A stretch of DNA of 64,000 bases from Pomphorhynchus laevis. Lineage: Eukaryota; Acanthocephala; Palaeacanthocephala; Echinorhynchida; Pomphorhynchidae. How positions within the stretch are numbered: position 1 is the stretch's first letter; the number at the start of each line of letters is the position of its first letter. Of the stretch, positions 32,031 through 46,000 are shown in pieces. The translations under genes were made by a program, and so were the position numbers. The notes under the pieces were generated by a model that ran no database searches, had not been told where the DNA came from, and worked only from the letters and a program-made list of their open reading frames with translations. The DNA is taken from positions 124,001-188,000 of the forward strand of contig WNNJ02000308.1 in assembly GCA_012934845.2 (NCBI GenBank), given 5' to 3'.

Positions 32031-32240
32031 TGAACTGTTGACTTTGTTTTCCCGGTAATATAACCTCTGTCAGAAATACTGAAACTATGTATTCTGAGTC
32101 ATGGCAGTTCAGGATAACTTCTATGTAATCAGGTTTTGGTCCTTATTCCTCGACCCAACGTAGCAGCGAGTCCAAATACATACTAATGACGTATTTCCTT
32201 TGATAAAATTTGATTATCTAGTTTATATTTCTAATATAAA
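32031..32240 (-). repeat. Penelope-tail repeat, variant copy D
   Basis: Antisense. Shares tccttattcctcgacc, cgtagcagcgagtcc and gacgtatttcctttgat with the family, but its distal half is replaced by another sequence (cccggtaatataacctctg to gtattctgagtcatgg) that is also present in copy E. Confidence 0.75.
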
Positions 32241-32384
32241 GTATATTATTTATATGCAAAAAAAATTTCGCTTAATATTTTAACTAAGTTTTTTATAATA
32301 TTTAGTATTTATATATTGTAAATTTAATATTTTAAAAATATTTTGTTGATTTATAATTAACAAAATTAAAATATAAAATAAAAG

Positions 32385-32490
32385 TCATTTTTATGAATTG
32401 ATTAATAAATAACAGAAGTTGTATCAGAATAAGGATTAGAGGTCATCAGAGGAACTTCTATGTTATCATGTTTCGACCATATTCCTCAAC
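32385..32490 (-). repeat. Penelope-tail repeat, copy C (partial)
   Basis: Antisense: aataaaagtcatttttatga, aataaataacagaagttg, aggattagaggtcatcagag and ttcgaccatattcctc, then truncated. Confidence 0.75.
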
Positions 32491-32811
32491 AGAAAGCTTT
32501 TTTGTATAAAAAGGAAAAGCTTTGAAAAGGAAAATATGTGATTATAATTAACGATCGCAGTAGTGATGCTGATCTTCATTGAGTAGATTTTGCTTGTGCA
32601 TGTTTTTCAATTTCATAATTAACCATTTACAAAATATTATTTTTCTGCTAATTTTCAAACAAGTGTGATGAATGCTTTCCATTTCATATAATTGATAAGT
32701 ATAAGTCACCGAAATATTATCAAAAATAAATTTAACTACGTGGAATTTTTTTACGAATGGATAATAAATAATATGATTTTTCTGCTAATTTTCAAGCAAG
32801 TTTGATAAATT

Positions 32812-33000
32812 TTAATGATGACTTATAATCCTTATTCTTATGCATCGTATGTTATTTATTAATCAATTAATAAACATTGACTTTTATTTTAAATTTAGAA
32901 TTTAAATTTTAACTTGATATAAATATAAATTACATAAAATGTTATATAATATTATAGTATAATATTATATAATACTAATAATATATTATTATCTGCTAAT
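32812..33000 (+). repeat. Penelope-tail repeat, copy I (distal half)
   Basis: Sense: gatgacttataatccttat, tgttatttattaatcaatta, and the AT-rich distal block, followed by expanded TA-rich sequence. Confidence 0.65.
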
Positions 33001-33084
33001 ACAAATATACTAATTTTATATATAACGCTATATACTAATATACTAATATTTTTATATACTATAAAATCTTATAGCAATTTCTAG

Positions 33085-33310
33085 CAGTTATAAAGGCAGT
33101 TTCATAGCAGATTCCTCTTAATTATTCGGATACATCGTATAATGTTTATAAATAAATTCACAAAAATAGACTTTATTTTAAATTTTAATTTTAAATATTA
33201 ACTTTATATAAATAAATTGTATAAAATATTATATAATTATTATATTTTATTATTTATCATTATTTTTAATTTATACACAGTATAAAATACTTTAGACTCA
33301 GTCATCTCAT
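33085..33310 (+). repeat. Penelope-tail repeat, copy J (distal half)
   Basis: Sense, from catagcagattcctctta to tagactcagtcatctcat. It is followed within 30 bases by copy E in the opposite orientation. Confidence 0.68.
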
Positions 33311-33336
33311 TTGTTCTACTGACAAGTTATTATTGA

Positions 33337-33531
33337 CTTGTGGACTTTGTTTTCCCGGTAATATAACCTCTGCCAGAAATACTGAAACTATGTATTCTGA
33401 GTCATGACAGTTCAGGATAACTGCTATGTAATCAGGTATTGGTCCTTATTCCTCGACTCAACGTAGCAGCGAGTCCAAATACATACTAGTGACGTATTTC
33501 CTTTGATAAAATTTGACTATCTAGTATCTCA
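33337..33531 (-). repeat. Penelope-tail repeat, variant copy E
   Basis: Near-identical to copy D over about 190 bases (shared cccggtaatataacctctg and ttcctcgactcaacgtagc), so D and E descend from one variant with a new distal half. Confidence 0.75.
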
Positions 33532-33712
33532 TTGTATATTAACGTTTAACGTATTTCGCTATTAAGCAGATAAAATTGATAAGGGATACATACAGAATTT
33601 TGCAATATAAGGTTATCAAGAACAATGAAAGAGCATCTATCCGAACAATATAAAAATTTACAAAATATTAAATTACCTGTGAAAATTAACTAAATCGAAG
33701 TATTTTTGATGC

Positions 33713-33718
33713 TTTATT
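33713..33718 (-). terminator. Candidate polyadenylation signal of glutamate synthase
   Basis: AATAAA on the minus strand about 235 bases after the stop codon. It is the first exact hexamer I found in the 3' flank. Inference only. Confidence 0.35.
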
Positions 33719-33952
33719 ATTCATAATGATATCTTCTAAAATAGGTTTGCCATTTTTAGCCAACTTAAATTGATTAAATAAATTTCTAAAATGTGTATTG
33801 CTTATAAAAGTAGCCGACGATCTCAAATCAGTTCTTGATAATTCCTATTTATAAAACATCGCCAGTTAAACATGTTAAATTCAGTGTATGATTTAGAGCA
33901 CAACGAACCAATCAATATATTGACAACATCAAAATGATCTAGACTAGGTAAT

Positions 33953-34089
33953 TTATCGATAAATATCTGTAACAATTCCTCCGGTACCGGCCAGATGACT
34001 TTCTCCCATTAAATGCAGATCCACCAGTCTGGCAGCGCGACGCCCCTCGGCGATTGCATGCACAACGGCTGATGATCCAATTCGACAAT
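33953..34089 (-). CDS. GOGAT last exon and stop
   Basis: Acceptor tttaag, [40 protein letters not shown] and DIYR stop. The first part is the strongly conserved GDCRxGxSxVVxAIxEGRxAA motif. Confidence 0.93.
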
Positions 34090-37000
34090 CTTAAAGGGAA
34101 TATTTATGACATCTCAAATTATTATGGAAATTCAAGTTTACAAACATTGCAAATACGTATGGAATCCTCTGTTTAGGCATAACAATATGATAAAAAAAAT
34201 TATAACTTTTAAAACTTATTTGTCATAAACAGTAGCCCTGTTCAAGATAGTACCGATTTCAAGATAACACTTTTTCTAGAGATTAATTTCATTATAAAAA
34301 TACTATTTTGTAATACTATTTTCTTTTTGTTCAGAATAAAAAGTAATATTAAAAAAGTGTTCATTACAAAAGTGTAAACTATTTTAATGAACATCATTTC
34401 CGATAAAATTGTCTTTATGACGATGCTTCAAGTAACTAGCAAAATATGAGACAAATAAAGAATTTATTTTGTATTTCGATGATTCTGTCCCAAGATAAAA
34501 AGTTTAAAGAATAGCTACAAATTATTTATACTGTATTTCACAATTTTAAATCAAAAGCAAAGTATTTCTTTTAAGATAATTAAGAAATGTAATTATTATA
34601 ATCGCATTATGAAATTAATTTTTCATTAATTAATTTTTAATTAAATAATTTTTTAATAATTTTATGGAATTGAATTAATTGCGAAAATTATAAATAATGA
34701 TATATTAGTAAAAATAAACAATCTTAATTTTGAAAAACTTTAAATTAGGAACCACAAATTAAAGGAAGTAAGAAGACAATGTTTTATGAAAAATCATAAA
34801 ATTAAATTTTTATTAATTTATTTTTTATTAATTTTCGTAGATTTTAAAAAAATAAATTAAATTGTCCAAAACAATATTTTTATAAATATATAATGTCTGT
34901 TTCGAATAAAAACAAAACATTAAAAACATTTTAAAAGTATATTTTGAAATATGGAACAATTGAACAGAGTCAGGATATAAAATATTCTGAAAATACTATT
35001 CTTTCATACTATTCTAACATACAATTAATGATTCTAATAATGGAATTTCAACAGATTATCACATAATCGGATGAAATTATAAGTTTTGTAACGATTTTTT
35101 AAAGACATCTAAGTATGGTATCAAAACATAATTGTTACATTTTTGAAAATGATCAGAGTATACAGCAAGAAACAAAATAAAATTTCTTTATTTCAATTCA
35201 GTTATTGACCCAACTTGAAAGTAAAGATGTTATCGAAAGTAAATAATTTACTTTAGAGTAAAACGTTTTACTTTATTGAAAGATAGACTTTTGTTAATTA
35301 CTTTATTTAGCTAATTACTAAATTACAGATTTGAATGAGATTTAATCACAAAAAGAACGCTTTTGGATTGAAGGAATGTTTCGAAAATGCAAAAAAGAAC
35401 ATTTTTAGAATATTCAAAAATATACAAAATAATTTAAAAATATAAATAATTAATTATTAATAATTAATAAAATGTTAATACATTTAAATAATTTAAATGT
35501 GCAAAATAATTAAATTTTACAAAATATTCAATGAACAAAAGTTAATTTAAAGAAAATATAAAGACAAGTATTTAAGTATAAAAATATTAAAAAAATTAAA
35601 ATATTTTGTAAATAATAAACAAAAAATATTTAAATGCAAAAATAATGTGTTTAATAGGACCTAATTACCATCAAATTTACTTCGGCTGGATAACTTGAAA
35701 TTTTGTTAAGCAGCGGTAAAGTAAAGATGCTCAATTGTATTATTTTGCAAAGCATTTTTAATTCCGAACATAAAACAGTTAATATTTTTAACTACATAAA
35801 GTATTAAATTTTAATTTTAAATTAATTTTTAACCATTATTTTAAACTATGTAATTTGTTGGTTAAGAAAGCGAAGAAGCATCTAAATGTCAAGCACCTGA
35901 ACAATGCAATCATTAATAATAATGATGTTTTCGGAACTATCGAAATATTGGTAGTTTAAAAATTCAAAGTCTTTTCGCTTTCTCATTCGAATAATGGAAT
36001 GGTGCGACTCTAGTAATTATATTACTAGAGTCGCACCATTTTAATATAAATATAAACGGTACAGTCGTATGTGTAAATAAATAGACTAGCAAGAGTCCAA
36101 ATCGTTGTAATTAAAACACATTTTCAAAACATTTAAATAATAAAATGCATAAAATGAATTTTAAAATCAATGGAGTATTCAAGTAAAATTATATTTTCTT
36201 GAACTGATTATTTTTCGTTTGAATTAGACATAAATTATGTTAGCTTTTGAAATTTACCTCCGCAAATAAACAGATCAGGAATGTTTGTTTTGTAGTCATT
36301 TATCTTATCATTAGAATATTTGTCTTTGTTGAATTTGATATCTCTTTTAAGGCGTCTTACGTTGTCGTCATGATAGTTGTCAATCCCAATACTGACCATT
36401 ACCATGTCACATTCAACAGTTTTTTGTTCTTAAATATAAATTTAGCATTTCCATTTAATGAATTTATTATGATTTGTAGATGACGTGTCTGTTATTCAAT
36501 AAATTTGTGCACTCGCTTTCATCCATGATTCATTTCAATATATAAATTATAGACAATTTAAGTAAAATAGTGACATAATATGAATAGTTAGCTGTTCATA
36601 GCTAAATGTCGCTATTAAAAGATGCATAGATGCATTTCATCTCTTTGTAGAGATGAAATGTACCCATGGCATATCTTAGATTTAAAACTATTCAATTTAG
36701 TCCAAAACATTTATTTGGAATGCTTTTAAAATATACAAATTTATTTGTCTATGTGACCGTGAAGACAGATAAAGCGTAATTGATTGTTTTATTTTTATCA
36801 GATTTGATTAAAGTTGTTTTAGCAACTTTAACAATAACTATAATTGACTAAATATTGTGGAAATACGGAATCTCCACAAAATTTGAACTAGATATACAGC
36901 AGCTGTTCCATATATCGTCAATTATATTATCATATATTACATCGTTGCTGTTTCATATATTGTCAATATATTAAATATAATTAATTTGTAATAGAATAAA

Positions 37001-40000
37001 AATATATTACATCGTTTTATAAAACGATGAGGTCATTACGCACAAAAAGTTAACAACCAATTTTCTTATATATCTATAGGAAGTAATAGTAATGTAATAT
37101 GCTCGGATAAGAGCTAATAATTAGTAGTTCCTTAATACAATAAATGTTTATAATTTATCATAAAAAGTATAAAATTTTATAAAAATTAATAATTATTTAA
37201 AATATTTAAATAATTGATAATTAAAGTATTTAATAATTCAAATTATAATTATTTAAAAATGATAATATTTATTCATATTTTATATAAAAAATATTTATTA
37301 TTTTAACAAAATATTCGTTTTTATTTATAATCTATTATTTTATAAATTAAGGTGATAATCATTTAATACATGATGAATACATAGCTGCAATGATTGCTAT
37401 ATACGAGAAGCTTTATTCTTAATTTCTAAATGCATTTGATTGCTCTATAATCACACAGTTCTTATTTAAAATCATAATGATACAAAAATAGTTATTTGCT
37501 TCATACTGTCTCTTCTTCAGATGTAGGTATGGATTTATCCTTACCAACAATAATTGATTCAGATATTCCTTCAGTTTCAATAAACACGAAAAAACTTTCT
37601 AAAGTATGATTTCCGTCGTAAACAATTAGCTGAACATTTTCACCTTTTGCTTCCCAACATAATTGTTGGGAAGCTGCGAATAAGGATAGAAGGAATTTCG
37701 TAGAGTGTAGCATCAATTTTAGCGACGAAGTTATCTGACACAGTTCTAGAGAAGATTAACAAAGTTTCAATTTACAATCTTCTTATGCAAATTATAGATA
37801 GTGAACTTGATCGTTACTGACCCCAAATATACAATAACCTCAACAAAATTGGGTTCAGCAAATCCAGTTTAGTTTTGCATGAAACGTTTTGAAGCGCAAT
37901 TGAGATATATAATGTATGCTGATATACAACTTTTCTTGTTTATTCTCTTGCAAAATACATAGTCAGTAGCATGTATACTGATAATATGCTAATATCGCTA
38001 AAATATCTTGTAGCAGTTAGTGTTTAGGTGTTTATGAATAAGAATCATGACTACCCTATTGCTGAGTACCCTCTTAGCGACAGAAACGTTACTTGCATTG
38101 TGGTTCGTTTGATTACACCTGGCTTAGGTTCATTATATGAATGACTGAATTTCATATTATGAATATCTATATAAAGGTCATTTTCAGTTAAGTTTCATCT
38201 AAATCGGTATGAAATAAAACCTGGATCTCACATAGATCCGGTTTAGTTAATATAAACATATTAAATAGCACTATAAACATCAATATCCACAGAGGCAATA
38301 TTAATTATATTCTGTAATTATATTATGTTGATTAGTAAATAATTAATTATGTTGATTAATAAAAAATTAACTTTGTTGATTATTAAAACGAATAGCCGTT
38401 TGATTTTCGTTCAATTCACAAACGTTTTATTAATGTCATATATTAAACCTATTTTAAAACTATTAAAACTATTTTAATATTAAAATAGTGTTACTATTGA
38501 ATAGATAAATAATCTTATTGAATAATAAAATAAATCATAAATTTCAACAACCAATATCGGTTCTTTCACAAACTTGTAGAGTAAAAATCATCATATACAG
38601 CAAGTATATAATTCATCCAATAATTTGTAAATAGTAATCACATCGACAATTTAAAATCAAAAATGAATTGTTTAATATAACATACCGTATCCATTTGATG
38701 GATTATCTACATGATCTCCGCATGGCTGAGCATCAGTGGGCTTGTAAGACAAAAACTGAACTGCTCGGACATCGCCATTATGATTTCCAAGGAAACACTA
38801 AAACGAGCTTTTTTAATAACGAATGTTATAAAATAGAGTTTTACCAGTATTTTAGGAGAATATTCAGTTTGATCAGATGAGAAGTCACAAAATTCAAGTA
38901 TTTCTTCACGAGCTACATTTAATTCACATTGAGAACTAACAGTAGAAAGATGACGCTCTTGAGTACATTGAGATACTAGTAGAATGCATTTTACAGATTT
39001 TACATTCTAAATTTTAACTGTAATAAAATAGCCGTTTTTATTAGTTTGAACATTAATATAATATTTAAATATTTAATAACAAAATTTTAATATCGCGAAG
39101 CGAGTAAACTATCGCGATTTTTATATGTATAACGCTATTGTTATAGTAAATATATTAAAGTAAATAATAAAATTTATATAATAAAATATGAAATAAATGT
39201 ATCAAATAATTGATTTGTAACATAATTTTAAATACAATCACAATTGCGAGTCATACTCATAAATTAGTATTCTTGAATTCAATGATAAACGGTACATTAG
39301 ATATTGAGAATTTTTAATGTTGTATCTTCTTTGATGATTTCGTTTGACAATGTATTGTTAACATAAAATGTTTTTAAATTATTTATGATTTTAAAATCAG
39401 AATTTATTATTGAGTATTAACATTGACACCTCGTCAAATGGCATTTGAAAATGTTTTTAAGTAGCTTTTCATATTGTATAACTATTGTCTTAAACGAATT
39501 TTCAAAGCACTTTCGATAAACCACCGATATTGATATAGTATTTATATTATATTATAATATTTATATATTATTACTGATATGATAACGTTGTAGTATTTTT
39601 AAAACATTTAATTTTAAATGTTATGGACATTAAATATCGTTTAAACATTAAATATCTTTTTGCTTTCGAAACTAAACATTTTAAGTATTGTGTATTATAA
39701 GATACAAGGGATCTATTAAGTGATATGAAAACATACAATGAATGTATACAGCGGGGACAGAAAATCTGAACGAATTATAGTATCAGATACAGTAAATAGT
39801 AGATTTTTGATTAATTTTTGGTAATTTTCATGCTTTACAAATTTCCTTTTTAATAAAATTAATACAATATTTTAATCGTTTGAAGCAAGATCGAAAGAAT
39901 ATGAAATAAATTTATTAATTTTTTTATTTCGATAGCTTCTGCGTGTATCACTATAAGCAATTGTCATCACAAATTCAAGCATTTGCTACTGTAGTAATAT

Positions 40001-43000
40001 TTGCTACAACATTGAACATATATCCTCAATATTAAAAAAAGTACGACAACTGTACGACATCTAAAATATCAAAGAAATGCAAATCCAAGAAATGTAATCA
40101 AGTACAAGCACTCAATATCTACGAATTTAAGAGTGAGCGATAATTACTGAAGATAATTACTCGGTACTCAAGCCGCTAGGGGTTAGTCGATTATGTATTA
40201 AACTGTCACCTATTGCGAATAAGCCTCTTCGTGAAGCGGCTTTGGCAACGTCTGTTCGACATTAGCCAATCAGACTAAATAATTGATAGGCTTACACCAT
40301 CCATAGGGATAGTCTTGCATATACTATCTGAGATCCCTCCGATGCCTACAACGGTGGATTGGACAAAAAGGCGAAAAAGAGTCACGGAGGTCTGTGTCCT
40401 TACAGTAGCGATGTAAGATCATCAAAAGACATCGGGAACGGGAGATAACCGACCATCAAAATCACTCCGATGACTCCAACGGCAGATTGGATAATGGACG
40501 AAAAGGGAAGAGAGTATCAGAGACCTGCTTTCTTACAGTAGCTATGTTAGATCATCAAAGGATATCAAAACGGAAGATAGCCGTACAAACAAAATGAAGA
40601 CAATGAACATAACAAGAGAGAAAATTACAAAGAATAAATTAGAAGCTATGAGCAATGGTCAACTCACCACTGACCAGAGGAGTTTTCATTGTCGGGTGCC
40701 GTGTCATCTCGCCGGTGGAATGTCATCTCGCTGATGTTGAAGGAACCAGAATTAGTTAGAGATATGGTTCGATTTGGTCTAAAAATAGTCGGGGTGACTT
40801 TTCTTTACTATTCTGGAACTGGAACTAAACTTTTAGATCAAAGTCGGACCTTGAACTATTCGAAAGATAACAACAGAAATAGACGACAGATGAGTGTAAG
40901 GATACTTACGAGCCCCGGTTGTCGTTAGTTGTAGAGAGGTTTAACTAAGTGAATGAAAGACAGGCGTATCTGAGACTTTAAGTCAAAGAGGGAAAAGGGA
41001 AATTTGTTGTGTGTGCGTATGCTACCAACATTATCTCGGAATAAGTAGTCTTCGAGGAAGATCTTCAGGCTCTACATGATATTACTCTGGTGGGATTAAC
41101 CCCTCGTTCTATTGGGTGACTTCAATGCTCATGTTGGTAGAGATAGTAACACTTAATAGGGAGTGCTGTGGAGGAACGGACTCTTTGATTTGAATTCGAG
41201 TGGTGTTGAATTATTGCACTTTTGTTCTCGTAACAATTTGCGCATAAACAACATAGAGTTTGAACATAAGAATATCATAGATACACATGCATCAGGTGTC
41301 TCTCAGTCAAAGATCAATGATCGATTTTATAAACGTTTCATCTGATCTTCGACGTTATGTTCTATACACACATGTGAAGAGAGGGGATGAACTGTCAACC
41401 GATCACTACCTTGTAGTTAGTAAACTTTGGTGGCAGGATCGGGTGATAGACAAGCCTGGTAAACCCAAATATTGTATGAGGTTGCGCTGGGAGCGTCTAG
41501 TAAATGATTTTGTCAAAAACGTTTTTCTGGCTACATCCAGGTGGACTTCCCTCGGTTGCTAAAAGAGTGAAGAACATTAAAAAAATAAGAGATGTTCATA
41601 TCCTTTCTTCCCAAAGCAATTGTGAAAAGTTGTGGCTCGAAGACACTAGTGCTTGTCGCACTAGTGTCTTCGAGATAAGGCAACTTTGTCTTCTTATAAG
41701 GCAACTTTGTCTGATAAATCAGTGGAGGCTATAAACGAGTACCGAAAAGCAAAGATTGCTTAAATGCGATAAGTTATCGAAGCTAAAATTGCGGTTTGGG
41801 AGAAGTTTGGTGAGCACTTAAAATTTGCTTATAGGTCAGCTTCGAAGATGTTCTAGAGGACGATCAATAACCTTCGTGTTAAAAACAGAAAACTTCTCAA
41901 ACTGTCTATGACAAGAGAAGGTCTATGCTAATTGACGTTGAAAAAATGCTTGGTTGTCGTAAAGAGCATTTTATGAGTTTCGGTGGATATTCCTTCTCTT
42001 GTAGAAGTAGAGCCTTTAGAACCAACAGAAGCGATAATCTCTTTGGAAGAGGTCATCGCTGTTGTTAAAATTTTTGTAATGGTAAGTCTTCTGGAGTAGA
42101 TTAGATTCAACTGAAGCTTAAACTGCTCTGGACGTTGTAAGCATGAATTGGCTAACACGGATGTTCAACGTTGCATTGAAGTCGGGCAAGGGTCCTAGTG
42201 AGTGGTGAACTGGGTCGGTACCGATATTTAAGAAAGATGACTGAAGAGTGTGTTCCAATTATCGGAGCATTACTCTTCTTAGCCAAACTGGTAAAATATA
42301 TGCTAGGATTTTCGAGTTAAAAATACAGTCTATAGTTAAGGGATAGTTGCAAGAGCAAAAATGAGGCTTTCGTCCAGATGGTGGAACTACAGATCAGCTA
42401 TTCACTCTCTCAACTATCGTCAAATGGTCTTAAGAGTTCGCTTAACCGGTCTACATTTGCTTTGTAGATTTAGAGGTGTTCGACCGAGTTCCGCGAGTGA
42501 GGTTGTGGGAGGTACTTAATGAGTATGGAGTACAACACTATCTCCGGGTAGATTTGGCTTATCTGCATGAACAAAGTATGAGTTGTGACAGGGTTGAAGG
42601 AAGGAAATATGAATCATTACTATTAGGCGTTGGGCTTCAAGGTTGTGTTTTAAAGCCACTTTTGCTCCTTTCTTACATGGCAAAATTACGGGAAGGGCTG
42701 CTTTGTCGGATGTAGGTCTTCAATTCGGTTTCATCAGGATATCATCTCTGCTTTTTGCAGATGATGTTGCCTTGTTAGCTTTTTTCCTGAGGACTTACAA
42801 TACCTACGAGATCGATTAACGATGAAATGCCAAGCAGCAACGAAACTGGTTAATACCACCAAGACAGTCTATATGTGTTTGTCTCGGATTCAGGTATTTA
42901 TGTCAATCCGGATTGGGGAAAGGTTCTTTCTGATGTGGAGGATTTTAAGTATCTTGGCGTATAATTCTCGAGGGACGGCTGGAACATCAGAGAGATTGAG

Positions 43001-46000
43001 AAGCGGATCTGTGCAGATAACGCAGCAATTCGTCTTGTACAGGTCTGTCGTGGTGAAGCGGGAGTTGTGTCTTCGGGCCAAGCTTTTCGTTTACCACGCA
43101 ATCTTCGTTCCTATCTTAACCTATGGTCATGAGCTTTGGGTTATGACCGAAATGGTAAGATCTCGGATACAGGTCACCGAAATGAGGTTCGTTCGAGGTG
43201 TGGGCGATCTTAGCCTTAGGGATAAGCTTAGGAACTCGGTCATCAGGGATGAACTAGGAGTAAAGTCGCTGCTTCTCCACATCGAAGGAAGTCAGTTGAG
43301 GTGGCTAGGACACATTCTAAGGATGTCTAGCGATCGCCTTCATCGGAGGGTGTTCCAGGCCGCATTCTCTGGAAAGAAACCTCGAGGTAGACCTTGGTAC
43401 CGGTGGAGAGATCAAATCTTGAAACTGACAGAGGGCCTTTGGCTTTATGAAAGAGAACTTAGATCTCCTGCCCAGGATCGCGATGTCTGTAGTAGTTTGG
43501 TTCGTACACTGTCGGCACGACCCGACAAACGGACGACGAGTGGTTGACAGAAAAACGTGTTACTTTTATTTTTCTTGTCAAGAAATTATTGTTACTAGGT
43601 ACTCACTATGTCTTATCACAAATCTTGTGATAAAAATGAAGTTTTGTGATAACTTTCACTCGCATTCTGTCGTGTTTTTTAAAAATGGTGAACTTATTTT
43701 ATTTTTAATGATGTTATATCGTACGAAGCTAGTGAAATAATGCAAATAATAAATTTCATATTTGGCTGACTCCAAAATTATAACCTCAAATACTAAATTA
43801 AAATATAATTTTCTTAAACTTTTATAATTTTAATTTATGTCGACGCAAATTTTAATGAAATTAACAATTTTTGCTATTAAAACATTTTAACTAATTTTAT
43901 TTGATAATTGTAATTTATCCGAAATTAAAAGTTCAAATAATAGATTGAAATCACATTTTATTTAACTTTTACAATTCCATATGTGACAAACCTGGAATTC
44001 ATACTCACCTCTCTTACTAGCATACTTATACAATCAGCAGTCGTAGCACAATCAGCTTGACCAATAACAACTATTCTTTTATCAGTAACATCAATAGTTG
44101 GCTTGCCTTTTGTTAACCAAATGTTCATAAATGCTGAAGCTAGAAAAACATTTTCCAAATATCGTCCTACAAATAAAGATAAAATTTAACTACATCGAAA
44201 TATATCAGAATATACAAATTAACTTTCATAATTTAACAATCTGTGCCTACTTTCAAAAATTGTGAAATATAAAAGAATAAACGACAATTTAAAAACTCGA
44301 AGGCGAGGATTAATTAAATTCTTAACGTTCACATATAGTGTTAAAACACAATGCAATAAATGATTGCAGCAATTGTTTCACGACCGAGTAGAACACGTCA
44401 ACATTTAATTATCTTAAAAATAAATTTCCTCCTTAATTTTAAGAGCTTTATATCTCCAAGTAGTAATAGTAGCAATTAGTTATTGCCTGGAAGATAATAA
44501 ATTATTTGTTATAAATTATTCGAATTTAGGAGAGCCTCGTAGATAAAAATCAATTTTTAGGATCACACTTATTAAAAGCAGTGTTTATTACGGTCAAACA
44601 TTTAATAAATTCCAAGTATTTGAATGATTCAAATTTAAATGCTTTTCAGTTCGTAATAGCAGCGATATAATGCCATTTGAAGTTAAATTAACAAGAAATG
44701 ATAATTGCTGTGATTAAAGAATAATAAGAAAACATAATAAATTATTATTAATAAATTATCATTAAATTTTATTATTAAAAATTAATTATTTTTGATTACT
44801 GTATTATTAAATTTTAATATTAAATTATCATTATTCGTGATAATTGCTGTGATTAAATAACAGAATAAATAATTATTCGATAAGTTTAAATTAACTCCTA
44901 TTAAATAATCTCTGCATTAAAACAAAAAATATTAATATTTTTTATATTTTTTATTATTCCTTTTTAGTTGTATGTTATTTTATACTTTAAATTTTTTAAT
45001 TCTTTTTAGAAGTAGTAAAATTTGGAAGTAGCGGCTATTCACGACTAAAAACGTTAAATTCTGTGATCATATTATTATAATGATAAATTCAACTTATTAC
45101 CGATAAAAAATTGCAGCGAAAATATAATATAATATAATATAATATTAAATAATATATAATATTATTGTGAATATGGCATACACGAGCCGCTTTTCTTAAC
45201 TGGGCGTTTTGATATTATCCTCGTGTGGTTGTTTGATTCCTATCAGCATCACTGTACACTACAATCAGCGTGGGTGGACCTCATTAGCAGTGAGCCCACG
45301 CCTACATTTCGTGTTTGGGTCCTTTTACTGCTTCTGCTGAACTCCTTGCAGCCGAAATGCTGGTTTATATTTGGCCTATATACCAAATTACACAATTAAT
45401 GTGTTAACACATTAATTGTGTAATAATTAATCATTAATTGGTTTATATTTGGCTTATATACCAAATTACACAATTAATGTGTTAACACATTAATTGTGTA
45501 ATTGGGTATATAAGCCAAATATAAACCAGCATTTCGGCGACAAGGAGTTTAGCAGAAGCAGTAACAGGACCGGAACACGAAATGTAGGCGTGGTCTAACT
45601 GCTGATGAGGTCCACCCACGCTGATTGTAGTGTACAGTGATGCTGATAGGAATCAAACAACCACACGAGGATAATATCAAACCGACCAGTTAAGATATAA
45701 TATTATATATAATATAATATATTATATTAATATTCAAATACTGATATGAGCTTTTGATAATAGAGTGTATATTTGGTAGTAAGACATTCCTAATTAGTCA
45801 CAAAGCTATAACAAGAAGTTTTATTCTAAAATTGTGAAATTAATTTTAATTTATTTTAAAATTAATTATTATTAATAATCGGATATTATAAATTAGAATA
45901 TTAGCAAAGAATTTTATGCTAACATCGAATTTCTCAAAAGTATAAATAAATTCTTTAGCAATAAAAAATATTACAATCAAATTTAAATTATTATAGTAAT

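Larger units (their letters stand above)
40150..43600 (+). mobile_element. RTE-like LINE, nearly full length, decayed, antisense in a GOGAT intron
   Basis: A 5' region with two ~117-bp monomers (40337-40573) is followed by an N-terminal region ([20 protein letters not shown]), endonuclease pieces ([45 protein letters not shown]-like [29 protein letters not shown]), an RT remnant ([32 protein letters not shown]) and an open C-terminus 42822-43547 ([76 protein letters not shown]). Many stops interrupt the middle. The 3' end has tcttgtcaagaaattattgtt, shared with the minus-strand copy at 48.1 kb. The clade call rests on the endonuclease and the C-terminal block. Confidence 0.8.

Noticed and set aside
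36247-36483. Plus-strand 78-codon hydrophobic frame
   Set aside because: Shadow of GOGAT exon 13, which carries recognisable family motifs.
37501-37716. 71-codon minus frame as a separate small gene
   Set aside because: Its ATG lies upstream of a good acceptor and its end is past a good donor; the central part fits as GOGAT exon 12 in phase.
38668-38880. Plus-strand 70-codon frame
   Set aside because: It is the shadow of GOGAT exon 11 on the other strand; splice sites and phase favour the minus strand.
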